The notes: generated by a model from the sequence alone, not told the origin. A DNA stretch of 64,000 nucleotides from Prostheceraeus crozeri (GCA_907163375.1 CAJQUW010005315.1:134001-198000); one strand, 5' to 3'. Shown: positions 49,436-60,820, counted from the first letter of the stretch. Made by a program: numbers and translations.

Positions 49436-49510
49436 TGCAATGAACTACATTTTTAATGAATAATTTGTAATTGTAATCAATTACTTTTTTAGCCATGTAA
49501 TTGAAAAGTA
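49436..49510 (+). repeat. Direct repeat, left (GTAATTG-rich)
   Basis: Contains AATGAACTACATTTTTAATG and TGTAATCAATTAC. About 70 bases match 50524-50595 in the same orientation, flanking the reverse-transcriptase relic at 49851-50429. Runs of (G/C)TAATTAC-type words suggest an AT-rich non-autonomous transposon split by that insertion. Confidence 0.6.
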
Positions 49511-49850
49511 ATTGCAATTAATTTGCACTCAGTACTTTTAAACACTCATTCAACATGCATTGCAAATTACCTCATTCTCCTTGTCAATGATGCGTTATAA
49601 CAACGCTAATAATATCACACTGTCATATTATACCTAGATGTTGATCACGGGTACTATTACTGGCAGTTTTTTAAAAAGAAATTTGAGACGAACCGTAATG
49701 TCAAATCTAAAACCAGAAACGAGAGTCATCTAAAATAATTGCAAAGTAATTGAAATTTTGCATCTGACCAACATTTTGTAGATAACACACATAATAAAAT
49801 ATAAAATTATTTGTATATATAAAATGTAGGATAGTCCTGAAAAGGACTCA

Positions 49851-50429
49851 TTAAGCGTTCATTGGGCTGGACACACGTATATCCAAAAGTTCACAAAGAC
49901 AAGAACGAAAATATAAAAATAAAAGTGGACAAAACAACACTAAAACAAATATATACAAATATATATACAAGGGCCTCATCAGCAAGATGACCATCTGCTT
50001 TCTTCTCGCTTCGTGTCCTTTTACATCTTGGACGAATAAGCAGTGGCGGACCCACGCCATAGGCGTGCCCCATAAAACAAAATGAAAATAAAATACACAG
50101 AAATAACGGTACTCAAAATACTGTGGATGCACTCACATCATACCACATTGGACGGACAGTTTTCTGCTTGAAAGGAAGCCAAACTTTAGCAGGAGTGAAG
50201 AATGCTCACGTAGAAGTTTTTCCATGCGTCTTCTTAAATCACATAAAAGATAGCCTCCTTTTGTAAACAATTGGCATGTGATTTTAATCTTAATAACAAC
50301 ACAGTAAATACGTAAACATCTTAATACTTGACCTGCAAAAAATGTACTACCCATATAGGAAGGAAGAAGACTTTCAGGAAAGGTGAACAATGCATCTTCA
50401 AAAGGGAAATCATCAACCTTGTGATACAC
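49851..50429 (-). pseudogene. Reverse-transcriptase C-terminal tail, Penelope-like kin
   Basis: Minus-strand YHKVDDFPFEDALFTFPESL, then FFAGQVLRCLRIYCVVIKIK, then LFTKGGYLLCDLRRRMEKLL and REHSSLLLKFG match the pattern YxK.DDF.F....FP...S, then G...Y..Q..R..R, then L...GY....L. This lies after the polymerase of some eukaryotic RTs related to Penelope-like elements; the family call is from memory and tentative. The frame stops after CGMM, and a hydrophobic frame continues to 49851. Only this tail is present, with no YxDD core. It was inserted between the GTAATTG-rich direct repeats. Confidence 0.45.
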
Positions 50430-50523
50430 TGATCAGTGGACTCCATCTTCAAAAGCACTGGAATTGACTAGAAGCAACTTGTAACTGTGGACCCTAATCA
50501 ATTACATTGCTGGAGATGTAATT

Positions 50524-50595
50524 GGTAATGAACTACAATTTTAAGAAAGCAATTTGTATCTGTAATCAATTACATTTTATGAGTAATTGACAAAA
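50524..50595 (+). repeat. Direct repeat, right (GTAATTG-rich)
   Basis: Partner of 49436-49510, with AATGAACTACAATTTTAAG and TGTAATCAATTACATTTTATG. Confidence 0.6.
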
Positions 50596-53500
50596 GTCTG
50601 GCGATATCTCATACAGCAAAAGTGCACCAGAATATAGGCTACCCTGATGCTTTGTTGATGCTGAACGCAGTGAAGTGATCGACTATTTGATGCAGCGATT
50701 AACTTACATTCAAATGATATTTGTGCTAGCACTCGTCAGATCATCGCAAGCGCAGAAAACCGGAAATGCATGACTCTATTTCCCCAGTGAGACACAATCA
50801 CTTGACTTAAAAAAATACTCTATCACTTGTAGACAGGCAATATACTATGTATACTTTATTGGACAATTGTATTTGGAACTTCAATCATCATAATGAAACA
50901 GAAAATTCGATTCAAAGCTGGAAAGTACTAAAATTTGGTGCGCTCCAAAATGAAATTTTTGAATAGGATGGTACCCAGATCGACATCAGCTTTTCATTGG
51001 TTCCATGTGCTCCATGATTATTTGCAGCAACTCTGATTGGCATTTGTGTGGCTTTGATTGTGGGCATCGTGTATTTTTACGCCAAAAGTACCGTGTCCAT
51101 TGTTTGCAAATTGCATGATCTTGTAATTAGATTTGCACTTAGCAGAATACATGGAAATAGTAGTCGGCGAATGAATAGCTATGTGCTTTTACCGCTTTGA
51201 AAACAGTTTCATATCGAGAGCCGATTAAAGTTGACAACCCATTAAGTGTCTATCGCAAAATGCTATGTCATCATCTAAAAAATCTGTTTTACACACGAAG
51301 GAGTATTACTTTAGCTAGCTACATCAAGTCATTGTATGATGCACTATTCAATTTAAGTGTATTGAAGCAATCTCAAAAATGTTTTTGAGATCTCTTTTAC
51401 TAATTGAACTCCTACCAAAAGAGCATTACGAAATTGGTTACTTGCTCTGCCGAAAACAGCAATTCATATTTCAGTGCACTCTTCATGAAGTCAACGATGG
51501 AATCAAAGCAATGCGACAAATAGCGAATGTCTACCTTGTTGAGAACAACCTTGAACGCTGTTTCCCACTGTAGTGCTGTAATACAAAACATGTCACAATT
51601 TTACATGTCAGCTAGCTATCATGTTTGCTGGCGGCTGCGGTGGGAACCTCCTTTACAGTGCTAGTGATCCTTACACGCATTGTCAAATTTGTCATAGACC
51701 TTTTAAAATTTTTGAAAATCATACGAACTAAGATTTTGTAAGCGCTCTGCTCTCCTGAAGCTGGCTGTGACAGCCAAAATATTGGGTGAATAAAAAAAAG
51801 ATGATATAGTTAATTACATTGCACATATTGCAGCTTTGGCTCCCATTGCATCTTATAATCAACTATGCTTCTAAAACGGAGTTTGATTCTTCTTCGAAGT
51901 AACAATAATTTGGAGACGCTGTGTAAGAACTAGTTGCCCATCCAGAAATGAGTGCTTTTTTATATTTCATATCTGGATAACTCTTTTTTCAAATGAAGCA
52001 GTAAGTGCCTACCTCGGCAAGAACCAGATGACTTTCCATCCAATGGTTCTGATCTGATGATCTGACTGCCCTAACAGGTTCGCAAAATAAAGCCTTCCAC
52101 TATAGTGTTATCGATCAGTTTGTCAAACAATTGTTTCCAAACACCAAGTGATCTAATATATGCCAGTCTGTTCCACATGCAGGACAGAAATAAAGAAAAT
52201 GTGACTCAAAATATGTTAATAACCACAAAGAAGTGTACGGTGAAAAGATCTGGACGCATTTTTAATTTGGATATGGAAAGAGGCTACGCAATAACATTAG
52301 AACAACAATAAAACCTCTTGATGCTGTAAGGAGTGGATTATCTCAAATCACAGGCGATTCAAAGTATTTGGTGATTTTCTAAAAGGGCTATAAGAATTTG
52401 TGGGTCTCAAATTCACGAATTTTTAGTAAACCCAACACGTTCGGCAAGAGATTGAACTGCAGGATTAAGCAATTGAAAATGCAATTTGCATGGTTGTATG
52501 AGAGTTCATGCTGTCATATGAAACAATGCAAATATATGTCCACTAAATAAATTTGCCGGTAGTTTCAAGCAGTGTTATGGAGATACTTGCATCGGAAATT
52601 ACATGTAAATCCCAATGACAATGTGCAAGAAGCAAGTGTGGCACGTGAGAAAGTTCAAACCAGTTCAAGAAAGACTGGCAGGTGATGCTAGTCAATGTCG
52701 ACCCTCTACAGGATTGATCATTGGCCCATAATGCGCTACGTAGCATACATATACATGCTTGTATGTGTGACATACAAGGACCGAGAATATCCTGAACAAA
52801 TGAAGAATAGGAAATAGTGGACATCTTCTATTTGCTCTCAGATATTCTGCGTGACCCGGAGTCATTGAAACCGGGTCAAGGCAGCATTTGTTTTTGATTT
52901 GCAATTTTAGTGTTATACGTGCTCTACCGAAATATCATTGTAATTAAATCAGTTGTAACATCTTTCACACGATGCTTTATTATTTATTTTGCTTGTTTTT
53001 TGTTTGTCAAGCAACATTTTCTTAATCACTTTCAAGCAATATTCAGCACCATTTTCAAATTCATGCCAATAAATGAAATCGAACAATAAGTTACTCAGCA
53101 GATAACCGCATGGAACAATATACAATACCATCCCTCTTACCCATAGCTCTTATGCTGTTATTTCATGTGGACCGTTCATTTTCATAGATACGATGACGAG
53201 TTTCAATCAAAATGAAATTTGATGAAGAAAAATCTCCACTTCTATTCACGAATATCCAAGTCGCTCGTATGACTACGTGTTCTACCAAAATGACTTTTAG
53301 TAAGGAAGTAGGCCTATCCATACTTACAGATAAAGCTCATGATTAAGAATATTGTTCGCCATAATATGAAAAACGTACAATCACAGCAAAAGTCATTCAC
53401 TCCTAAGTAATTTGCTTGCCTCGCTAATAACTCTGTAGTTTTAAAAATTCCAATTTCTCTCAAATGAAGCATTTTCTTAAGATACAGGTGCAGGTGAAAG

Positions 53501-54905
53501 GTAAAATTTTTGAAGCGGCTTTTAGATTATCAGGATCGAGAATTCCGCATCAGTATGCAAATAAAGAATGCGGGAACTTATTATCAAAATGTGCTTGTGA
53601 GTTCAAATGTCAAAAACAAAACATTGCAATTGGAGGCTATAAATAAATCACGTCTGATGTATTCATTCATCACAAGTCCCCGCTGAACTGCTGATGATAT
53701 TTGAGGCCACTGTATATTTTATGATGCCCATGCAAAGATTCATTTTTATAAATTAGATCAACTTGAAATTCTCAACCACTATTTTCCAATGAATGCTCAT
53801 AACTGAAAATGACCGTTCAAACATTTATTTATTGCGAAGACAGACTGTTTCTGAACATCAGTGCAGAAAAGGAAGTTGAAATGTGCAACTGAATACATGT
53901 GTTGCAAGAAGCTGCTGTCACTAAAATTCTGACTTTCATACTCTTTATAGAATTTCAGTTGATGTTAGGCGTGTTCAACTGTCCAGTCAGCCTTGAGCAT
54001 AGGCTTAGATGTCATGCTAATTTTTCATTGATATGCAGCATCTAGATTCTACACGGCTACATAAGTTTTTGTTTGCAGGCCAACAAAATTTTCAAAAACA
54101 TCAAATTTACATAATTTCATTTGTTTGAAAAATCCTGCTCATTACAGGAAACTTATCCTGTAAATATAGACAGCAAATGATGCACCGGTGCCACTTTTCA
54201 CAGCTGGGTATTGCTGATTGTTTGTGAGATACTTTAACTTTTGAAGAAATTAAAGACTTTCAATGTCATGGAATGACGTTTTCGGTATCTTACTCATCTT
54301 ATTATCACTTATCTGCTTCTAATTTACATGTAAATCACAAAGTCGTTATAGCATACCACAGGAACATCGAAATGATAACTACCGGTACACGACAAACGGT
54401 GCTATCAGCTCAATGTCTGTATTGACACACGCATTATCTACATTCTCTGCGGACACATGCGTTCTGCTTAGACAGGTCTGCATGCATGAAGTGAAAAAGA
54501 ATGAAATTAGAATCGACGCCAAGCTGTGTATTCGAATGTGTGCCCTGCATAAAAAAAGGCTTCCTACTTATCTCCGATATAATTCCTCATCAAATGAATA
54601 GAAAATCAAACCAATTTATGCAAGATATAATAATCGACTTACCAGTGGGCCTGCTCAAGTCGGTGTTTTCATAATATTCGTCGCTGAATGAAGAAATAGA
54701 ACTCGTATTCTATTTGATGTTGAAGATACTGTCACCTCGTGAGATTCGGTCAACTAATGAACACATTTTCTAAGTGATAGCATAGAATTATATCCTCTTT
54801 CACGAGCAAATCATAAATCTCTAGAAAACATGAATAGGGCCCATCATTGACCTAATTTCGCACCTGATTGAAAAGAACTCTCTCGATGCGAACAATAGCA
54901 TGCAC
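50596..54905. other. Long gene-free stretch
   Basis: No protein family recognised. At about 51754-51790 the sequence CCTGAAGCTGGCTGTGACAG continues to CCAAAATATTGGGTGAATAA and an A run. It forms a GGCTG/CAGCC hairpin and may be the 3' end of an old retroelement. Confidence 0.4.
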
Positions 54906-54947
54906 ACAAATTTGTAATTCTACAGAACTGTAGAATTGCAAATTTGT
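54906..54947. repeat. Small perfect-like hairpin
   Basis: ACAAATTTGTAATTCTACAG and CTGTAGAATTGCAAATTTGT are inverted repeats with one mismatch and a 2-base loop. Possible foldback; function unknown. Confidence 0.75.
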
Positions 54948-55122
54948 TAGGCGGATCCACGAGTCGTCGACATACCCTATATATAGCTCTATATGCCAAG
55001 CACTCGTGAATCCGCTCAATTTTCTTTTCAGTTGTATACCTCATAGTTTCTGTTTCTTATCCTTCTGTATTTTCCTGTCTCATGCGAAGTGGACCTCTCT
55101 TCTTCGCCTTTCTCTCTAATTA

Positions 55123-55620
55123 CAGTGCGCGACAGCAAGTTTTAAACTTGGCATAAATCTACGGACACGTACATTTTTCAACACCTTCTAATTTTTTTGC
55201 TATTAAGAAATATCGACAAATTTATAATCATCTGAAAGAGAATTTTCGGATCTATCATTTGAATGTTGTTGAATTAATTGTTTTTGGAATTGGTGGTTCC
55301 TAGAGGCCCATAAACCCGAAAGCCCCAAATTTTCTTTGACTTGTTTTGACAAGCTCATAGATCAATTTGAAACATTCTCCTTGTGATATTCAAAACCGTC
55401 ACAAGATTGGCTTTCAGAAAATATATAGTTTGACAGTGTTTCCTCGAAGTTTATAGGCAATATTTTGAAAGTAGTATAGATAGAAAATGTGGCGATTTTT
55501 TCATTTTCAGAATGTGTTGCGATAATGACAGAAATAACGCTGTTAACTAACTGCCCGCGAGAAAATGAGTCGTGGGCCCCTCGTCAAAAAGTAGTGGGCC
55601 ACGTGAAAATATGGGGGCCA
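55123..55620 (+). mobile_element. Repeat family 3, copy in plus orientation
   Basis: Begins after TA with CAGTGCGCGACAGCAAGTTT. Its first 170 bases, GTGGCGATTTTTTCATTTTCAG near 55490 and CCCGCGAGAAAAT near 55553 match 61700-62196 in reverse. About 200 bases (55290-55475) are absent from the other copy. The TA-flanked CAGT start suggests a Tc1/mariner-type non-autonomous element. The far end is not defined. Confidence 0.6.
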
Positions 55621-56651
55621 ACAAATTTTTCGAAAATGGCTTATTTGGAAGTTAAAATGCATGATCATGTCAATTTGCGACCATTCTCTTCAAAAAATGG
55701 CGTGAAATGTGATCTCTTAAAGTCGAGGGTTGGCCCCCCAATTTTCACGGTTATCTCTTTGACGGTGGTCGTTGGTCGGCCCTTAAGTTCACACGAGCTC
55801 TAATTTTGAATGAGAATGACCCCAGAGTTGTCACACACATTGAGCAGCGAATTTGTTGTGATTTCTAAGAAAAACGTATCTCTGATGCTAGTGGACTGGC
55901 CCAAAACTGTCATCGATCGGCTGTGTGGCATATCTAGGCAAGTTTTTCCTTGGAATAAATAACTTTAGCTCTCATTTCTCTCAGTGATTTTCGCTACATG
56001 ATGAATTCAATCGTGAAATGTTGCGATAAACATTTTTGGTTGCGATACTTTATACATTTGCATGACGCATCGATGACAATGCATATAATTACTCAAAATT
56101 CCTGACTTACCCTGAACTTCATATCATTCTTTATATCATTCTGACCATGATTCTGACTATGCCTGAATTTCAATGCTTGTCAATTTTTTCGTCAATCAAG
56201 GTTGCAAGTTGTATTATTGTTCATTCATTAAATTGTGAATGAGTGGAAGAATCCTCAATGAGTGTTGCATAATATCTCGGTCGCTTCAAGCCTGTTATAG
56301 GCCTACAGTGAGGGAGAGAAGGGAGAGAGAATTCTATTAATAGAAGCGCGCTTTGTCCAGTCCAGCCCGATAACAGATAACTTTCTCGTGTGCCTTCGAT
56401 AGCGCAGCGCAATTAGAAGATCACATTTCAACTCGAGGGTTGAAATAGAGGTCATCGCTTCATTTCACAAAGAGAAATAGCGCAGAATAATCTAGACGAT
56501 TCATTTGTGTCTGTACCTTAGGAGCTGCTTGACTGACACCTGTGGTCATCGCTGTGTAAATTGATTGATCTTATTAATGGATTATAAATCAAATTACAAT
56601 AAAGAAAATGCGAGGAATATTCTGAGCCGAAAATATTGATGGAATGGATTA
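55621..56651. other. Gene-free stretch
   Basis: No coding recognised. GC-rich blocks such as GGTCGTTGGTCGGCCC near 55770 probably continue the preceding repeat. Confidence 0.4.
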
Positions 56652-57519
56652 CACTGGACAACAAATTTTTGGAAAGTTTCTGTTGCATTGAATTTTACAA
56701 CGCATTTTGGTCAATTCGGACCTCATGATTTCGAATCTGAAAACCGTTTTTATCCACATGCTCTGGATTTTTTGCAATTTTGATTTTTGTGTATTTTTTT
56801 TATTTTTGTTTTTTCATTTTGTTTCTACTTTTTTTCGTTTTTCTATGGATTGTAAAACCGTTGATATAAATTTTTAAGACAGTTAGTGTTAAATTTGAAT
56901 CTCCTGAGTCCGAATCTGAAGACTATCTTGTACACGTGCTCCAGATTTTGTGTTATCTATTTTTATCATTTTTCATCATTATTTTGTATTTTGACAGTAA
57001 CCCTATCTTGTTCGTATATTTTCTAATTTTATGTGTGAACGTCAAATGCAATAGTCAATTTTATTTACAGTAAGACCAAAACAAACGATGTCTCAAGTTT
57101 TGTTTTGTTTTTAATGCTTCGAATTTAAATTTGTTTTCGATTTGATCAGTTGCCTTTTTGGATCTCTGAATGAAAAAAGAAGTAAGTCACTTCAATCTGA
57201 ATTATACTGTATAGGTGAGGAAGACGCCTATTCTAAAAGATGTAAACTAAGCTTAGAAATCATTCTAACTATGGCATCTGTATGTAGATCCTACATTCTT
57301 TAATATAATATTAAAAATGTGCTGTTATAACGCAGGTTGTAACTAGGCCTACATGTGTGTACTGTATAATAGGCTATATTATACTGTATGGTATCTTATT
57401 AAGGTATCTACTAAACATTAACAATTGTTATTTAGGCCACGTGTAATAAAGATTGAAGTCGATCGGAATAAAAAATTCACATAGAATCAGAGTTCTTAAA
57501 AAATAAAATCAAAAACAAT

Positions 57520-57598
57520 TCTCACAGGCGGGAATCGAACCCTCGCCGTCTGCACGATTACCCGTGGTGGAAGGCGCTTAACCAACTCCACCATCAAG
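57520..57598 (-). repeat. tRNA-like sequence inside the transposon
   Basis: The minus strand has TGGTGGAGTTGGTTAAGCG (A-box-like) and GAGGGTTCGATTCCCGCC (B-box-like) at normal spacing for a tRNA with a longer arm. The ends do not pair as an acceptor stem, so it is not a working tRNA. A SINE head or captured tRNA pseudogene are the options. Confidence 0.5.
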
Positions 57599-57727
57599 TT
57601 TTTACATATAGCGTGGATATAATTAAATGTGTTACCAAGGAGCTTACTACTCCTATTAACCATAGTAATAAGCTATATGACAAATGTTTGAAATAGAAGA
57701 TAAATTCATTTTTTTCTTTCAGGTATT

Positions 57728-59430
57728 ATGGCCACAAGAAGACATGCCTGCTACGACAAATCGAACACATTCTGTTACATTTGTGGATGTTATGCTTTTG
57801 AGCGTCAACGCCGTAATATATCAACATTTGTGAAACGTGCATATAAAGCTTACTTTGGACTTACTATTGGCGATCAAGATAAACGTTGGGCTCCACATAT
57901 TGTGTGTCAAAATTGTGAGGAAAATCTGCGCCACTGGAGCAAAGGAAATCGTAATGGTTTAGCTTTCGGCATTCCGATGACTTGGCGAGAGCCGATGGAT
58001 CATACGACTGATTGTTACTTTTGTTTGGTTAATGTAAAAGGCGTTGCCATGAAAACCAAACACAGAATTAAATATCCCAATATTCCTTCTGCAATCAGGC
58101 CGATTCCGCACTCAGACGAGCTCCCAGTGCCAGTTTTCGAGGGATTTGTGCAACCAAGTAGTGAAGAAGAGGGAGATGATGTACATGTTCATCAAGAAGA
58201 TTCGCAGGACCCTACATATGAACCGGAGGGGTCATCAATTCCTCAAAAGTTCTGCCAAGCTGAACTTAATGATCTTGTGCGTGATTTGGGTCTATCCAAA
58301 ACTGCAGCGGAACTACTAGCCTCCAGACTTAATGAAAAGAACCAGTTGACCTACGGCACCAAAATTGCATATTTCAGAAATAGAGAAAAAGACTTTCTTC
58401 CATATTTTACAGAAGAAAATAACTTTGTGTTTTGTCATGATGTGCCCGGTCTTTTTCGACAGTTGGGTATGCCAGCTTATGATCCAAATGAATGGCGACT
58501 ATTTTTGGATAGCTCGAAACGCAGTCTTAAGTGTGTCCTTCTCCACAATGGTAATCACTTTTCATCCGTTCCAATAGGACATTCGGTGCATTTGAAAGAA
58601 AGTCACAATGATATCAAAACCGTGATTGAACTGATAAAGTACCATGACCACAACTGGATCATATGTGTAGACCTCAAAATGGTGAATTTTCTCCTGGGTC
58701 AACAGGCAGGTTTCACAAAGTATCCCTGCTTCCTTTGTATGTGGGATAGTCGCGCCAGGATCAGCATTGGAATCAAATAATTTGGCCTGTTCGTGAAACT
58801 CTGAAGAGAGGAATGCCTAACATCGTTAATGATCCAATTGTGTGCCGAGATAGGATCATATTCCCACCTCTTCACATCAAGCTCGGCTTGATGAAGCAGT
58901 TTGTCAAAGCGTTGTCTTCCGAAAGCGAATGTTTCCACCACATATGTCGCGTTCTTCCTGGATTGTCGTTTGAAAAGATTAAAGCCGGGGTTTTTGACGG
59001 ACCACAGATTCGGCTACTTATGCGCGATTCTGTATTTCCTGCAAAAATGAATGTGTTGGAGCGGAATGCTTGGACTTCTTTTGTTACCGTAGTTGAAAAC
59101 TTCCTCGGAAACAGAAAAGCCGATAACTATGAACTTCTTGTGGCTGATATGCTTTCCGCATTTCGCAACCTTGGCTGCAAGATGAGTGTGAAACTGCATT
59201 ACCTCTACAGTCATCTGGACAAGTTCCCCGACAGTCTTGGTGCCGTCAGTGATGAGCAAGGTGAGCGGTTCCACCAGGACCTCAAGGTCATGGAAGAGCG
59301 CTACCAAGGACGTTGGGATAAACACATGATGGCTGACTATTGCTGGAGCATTCATAGACAGTCATTGGAAACACCTCACAAACGAAAGAGCTACAAGAGA
59401 AAGTTTTTGCCCAGCTTGAAACAAACCTAA
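57728..59430 (+). pseudogene. Transposase-like protein (unnamed DDE-like family), one frameshift
   Basis: The ATG at 57728 follows the acceptor TTTTTTCTTTCAG (57709-57721), so a 5' UTR intron is likely. Residues 1-350: paired cysteines C16/C19 and C60/C63 (ZAD-like), CYFC 96-99, an acidic linker 140-170, WRLFLDSSKRSLKCVLLHN (D260), CVDLKMVNFLLGQQ (D315) and CFLCMWDSRA. Near 58757-58759 the frame changes. The other frame continues DQHWNQIIWPVRE, then FPPLHIKLGLMKQFVKAL, KAGVFDGPQIRLL and SDEQGERFHQDLKVMEERYQ, and ends at 59430. I recognise these motifs as a protein family found, unannotated, in many animal genomes. D260, D315 and the Glu of DEQGERF are plausible DDE residues, which is inference. 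About 560 residues in total. Confidence 0.75.
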
Positions 59431-60167
59431 GATCTTGATCAGAAAATTTTCAAACTTCTTAATTAGTCCTTCTGATCCAATTGTACTGTACTGCACATGC
59501 GCCTATGTTTGTTGGGCTCATTCTATAGTTGTATTCACATATGCATATGAATACTTGTGAAATAATAAATGTATCCGTATTACATTCGTTTTATTTAGTA
59601 AATGAATACTATAAATCAATTATAGGCTACCGTATCAGTAGATATCAGTGTAAAATTTAGTTCATTTATAAGATATAAGGTTAAGTTGCTATAATTGAAA
59701 ATCGCCATTTTGTCAGTAGTGTAGCAGTAGTACATTACGAATTTGCAAAAAATCAAAACACCGATTACGGAAAAACTAGAGCACTGGACGAAAAACGGGC
59801 TTCAGATTTGGAATCGGTGAGGTCAAATTAGGTGGAAACAATGAAAATTACCCATGCAACAAAATGAGTGTTTTCCAGTGTTATTTATCAAACGCAATTC
59901 GTATCAGGTAAGTCGAATGAAGTGATGATAGATAAATTTAGCAAATAATAGCGGTTAACCTGCGCACTACACATTATACCAAACACTGAATTAATTGAAA
60001 TATTTCAACAGATAACTTTTGAATTAGATGTGATGTAAAAAAATGTTCCTCTGGTTATATATGTTTGACTATAGGTAAAGCAAGCCAATATTTCACGACC
60101 ATTCAGATCGAATCGTGCGGACAGACTGACATTGTAAACGAATCCCTTCGTATGAATACGGTAAATC

Positions 60168-60510
60168 CAGTCGAAGCTCGTTAATTCGGACACGGAAGAC
60201 TTCGGTCAATTAAGATCATACGGCCGCGGTTTTTTTTTTGTATATTTGGCGGCTTATATAAGTTGCTTTTGAATTCAGACTTTCAATAAATAATTACAGA
60301 CTTTCAATCCTACCAGCCGCACCAGTGGCTCGTAGCTCAGTTGGTTAGAGCACAGGTCTGGTTAACTAACCTTGGTCGTAGGTTCGAATCCTACCAGCCG
60401 CACATCTTTTGCATGGCAATCTGATCTATCGTGTATTTAATCTCATTGTTGTTAATAATTAAGAGATAGAAAACCTGGTATTTATGCTCTTAATTATCGA
60501 GCTTTGACTG
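60168..60510. mobile_element. MITE family 4, copy A (343 bp)
   Basis: Ends CAGTCGAAGCTCGTTAATT and TTAATTATCGAGCTTTGACTG are inverted repeats. They match copy B at 62237-62409, including TCGGACACGGA and GACTTCGGT. A tRNA-like SINE piece (60306-60403) sits in the middle and accounts for the greater length. Confidence 0.75.
60325..60403 (+). repeat. tRNA-like SINE head (tRNA pseudogene)
   Basis: GTGGCTCGTAGCTCAGTTGG, then TTAGAGC, then GTAGGTTCGAATCCTACC and AGCCGCAC form near-complete D, T and acceptor arms. The anticodon arm has a duplicated AACTA/AACC giving an 11-base loop, and one extra G lies before the A box. A partial preceding unit (AATCCTACCAGCCGCAC, 60306-60322) abuts it head to tail. 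It is related to the copy at 35735-35863. Thr-like, not functional. Confidence 0.6.
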
Positions 60511-60566
60511 CAAAATACTTTGCACAGCGTTGGCGCTAACTGATGGTTCGCTGCAATGAGATAAAG

Positions 60567-60805
60567 TCAATTCTGGCGACGTGACATTAGACGGGCAAAA
60601 TCAATCAATGCGGCATGTAAAAACCAATGAAACAGATTAAGTTAACAAAGGACTTTAATTGAATATCTTTAATAAGAAGGAAACACCGTTGTACTCTTAT
60701 TAAAGATATTCAATTAAAGTCCTTTGTTAACTTAATCTGTTTCATTGGTTTTTACATTCCGTATTGATTGATTTTGCCCGTCTAATGTCACGTCGCCAGA
60801 ATTGA
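60567..60805. repeat. Large palindrome, 111-bp arms
   Basis: Left arm 60567-60677 and right arm 60695-60805 are reverse complements with about two mismatches, around a 17-base spacer. The arms include TCAATTCTGGCGACGTGACA and AACAAAGGACTTTAATTG. Just after the right arm a further ATCGAGCTTTGACTG (60806-60820) copies the end of MITE family 4. The palindrome could extrude as a cruciform. Confidence 0.92.
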
Positions 60806-60820
60806 ATCGAGCTTTGACTG

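Larger units (their letters stand above)
56652..59880 (+). mobile_element. CACTG-ended DNA transposon, nearly whole (3,229 bp)
   Basis: The left end CACTGGACAACA and right end TGTTTTCCAGTG are inverted repeats (11 of 12), each preceded or followed by tta (56649-56651, 59881-59883), a 3-bp duplication. CACTG ends with a 2-4 bp duplication are typical of CACTA/CMC-type elements. Subterminal blocks of about 50 bases with TC.GAATCTGAA and GCTCTGGATTTTT occur twice at the left (56719-56775, 56897-56950) and inverted at the right (59771-59825). They are candidate transposase-binding sites. The single gene runs left to right (57728-59430). One frameshift in that gene is the only obvious defect. Confidence 0.85.

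Noticed and set aside
57520-57598. Functional tRNA gene on the minus strand
   Set aside because: A and B boxes are present, but the acceptor ends do not pair.
60325-60403. Functional tRNA gene
   Set aside because: The anticodon loop is 11 bases long and an extra base precedes the A box, with a partial unit fused in front. It is better seen as a SINE head.
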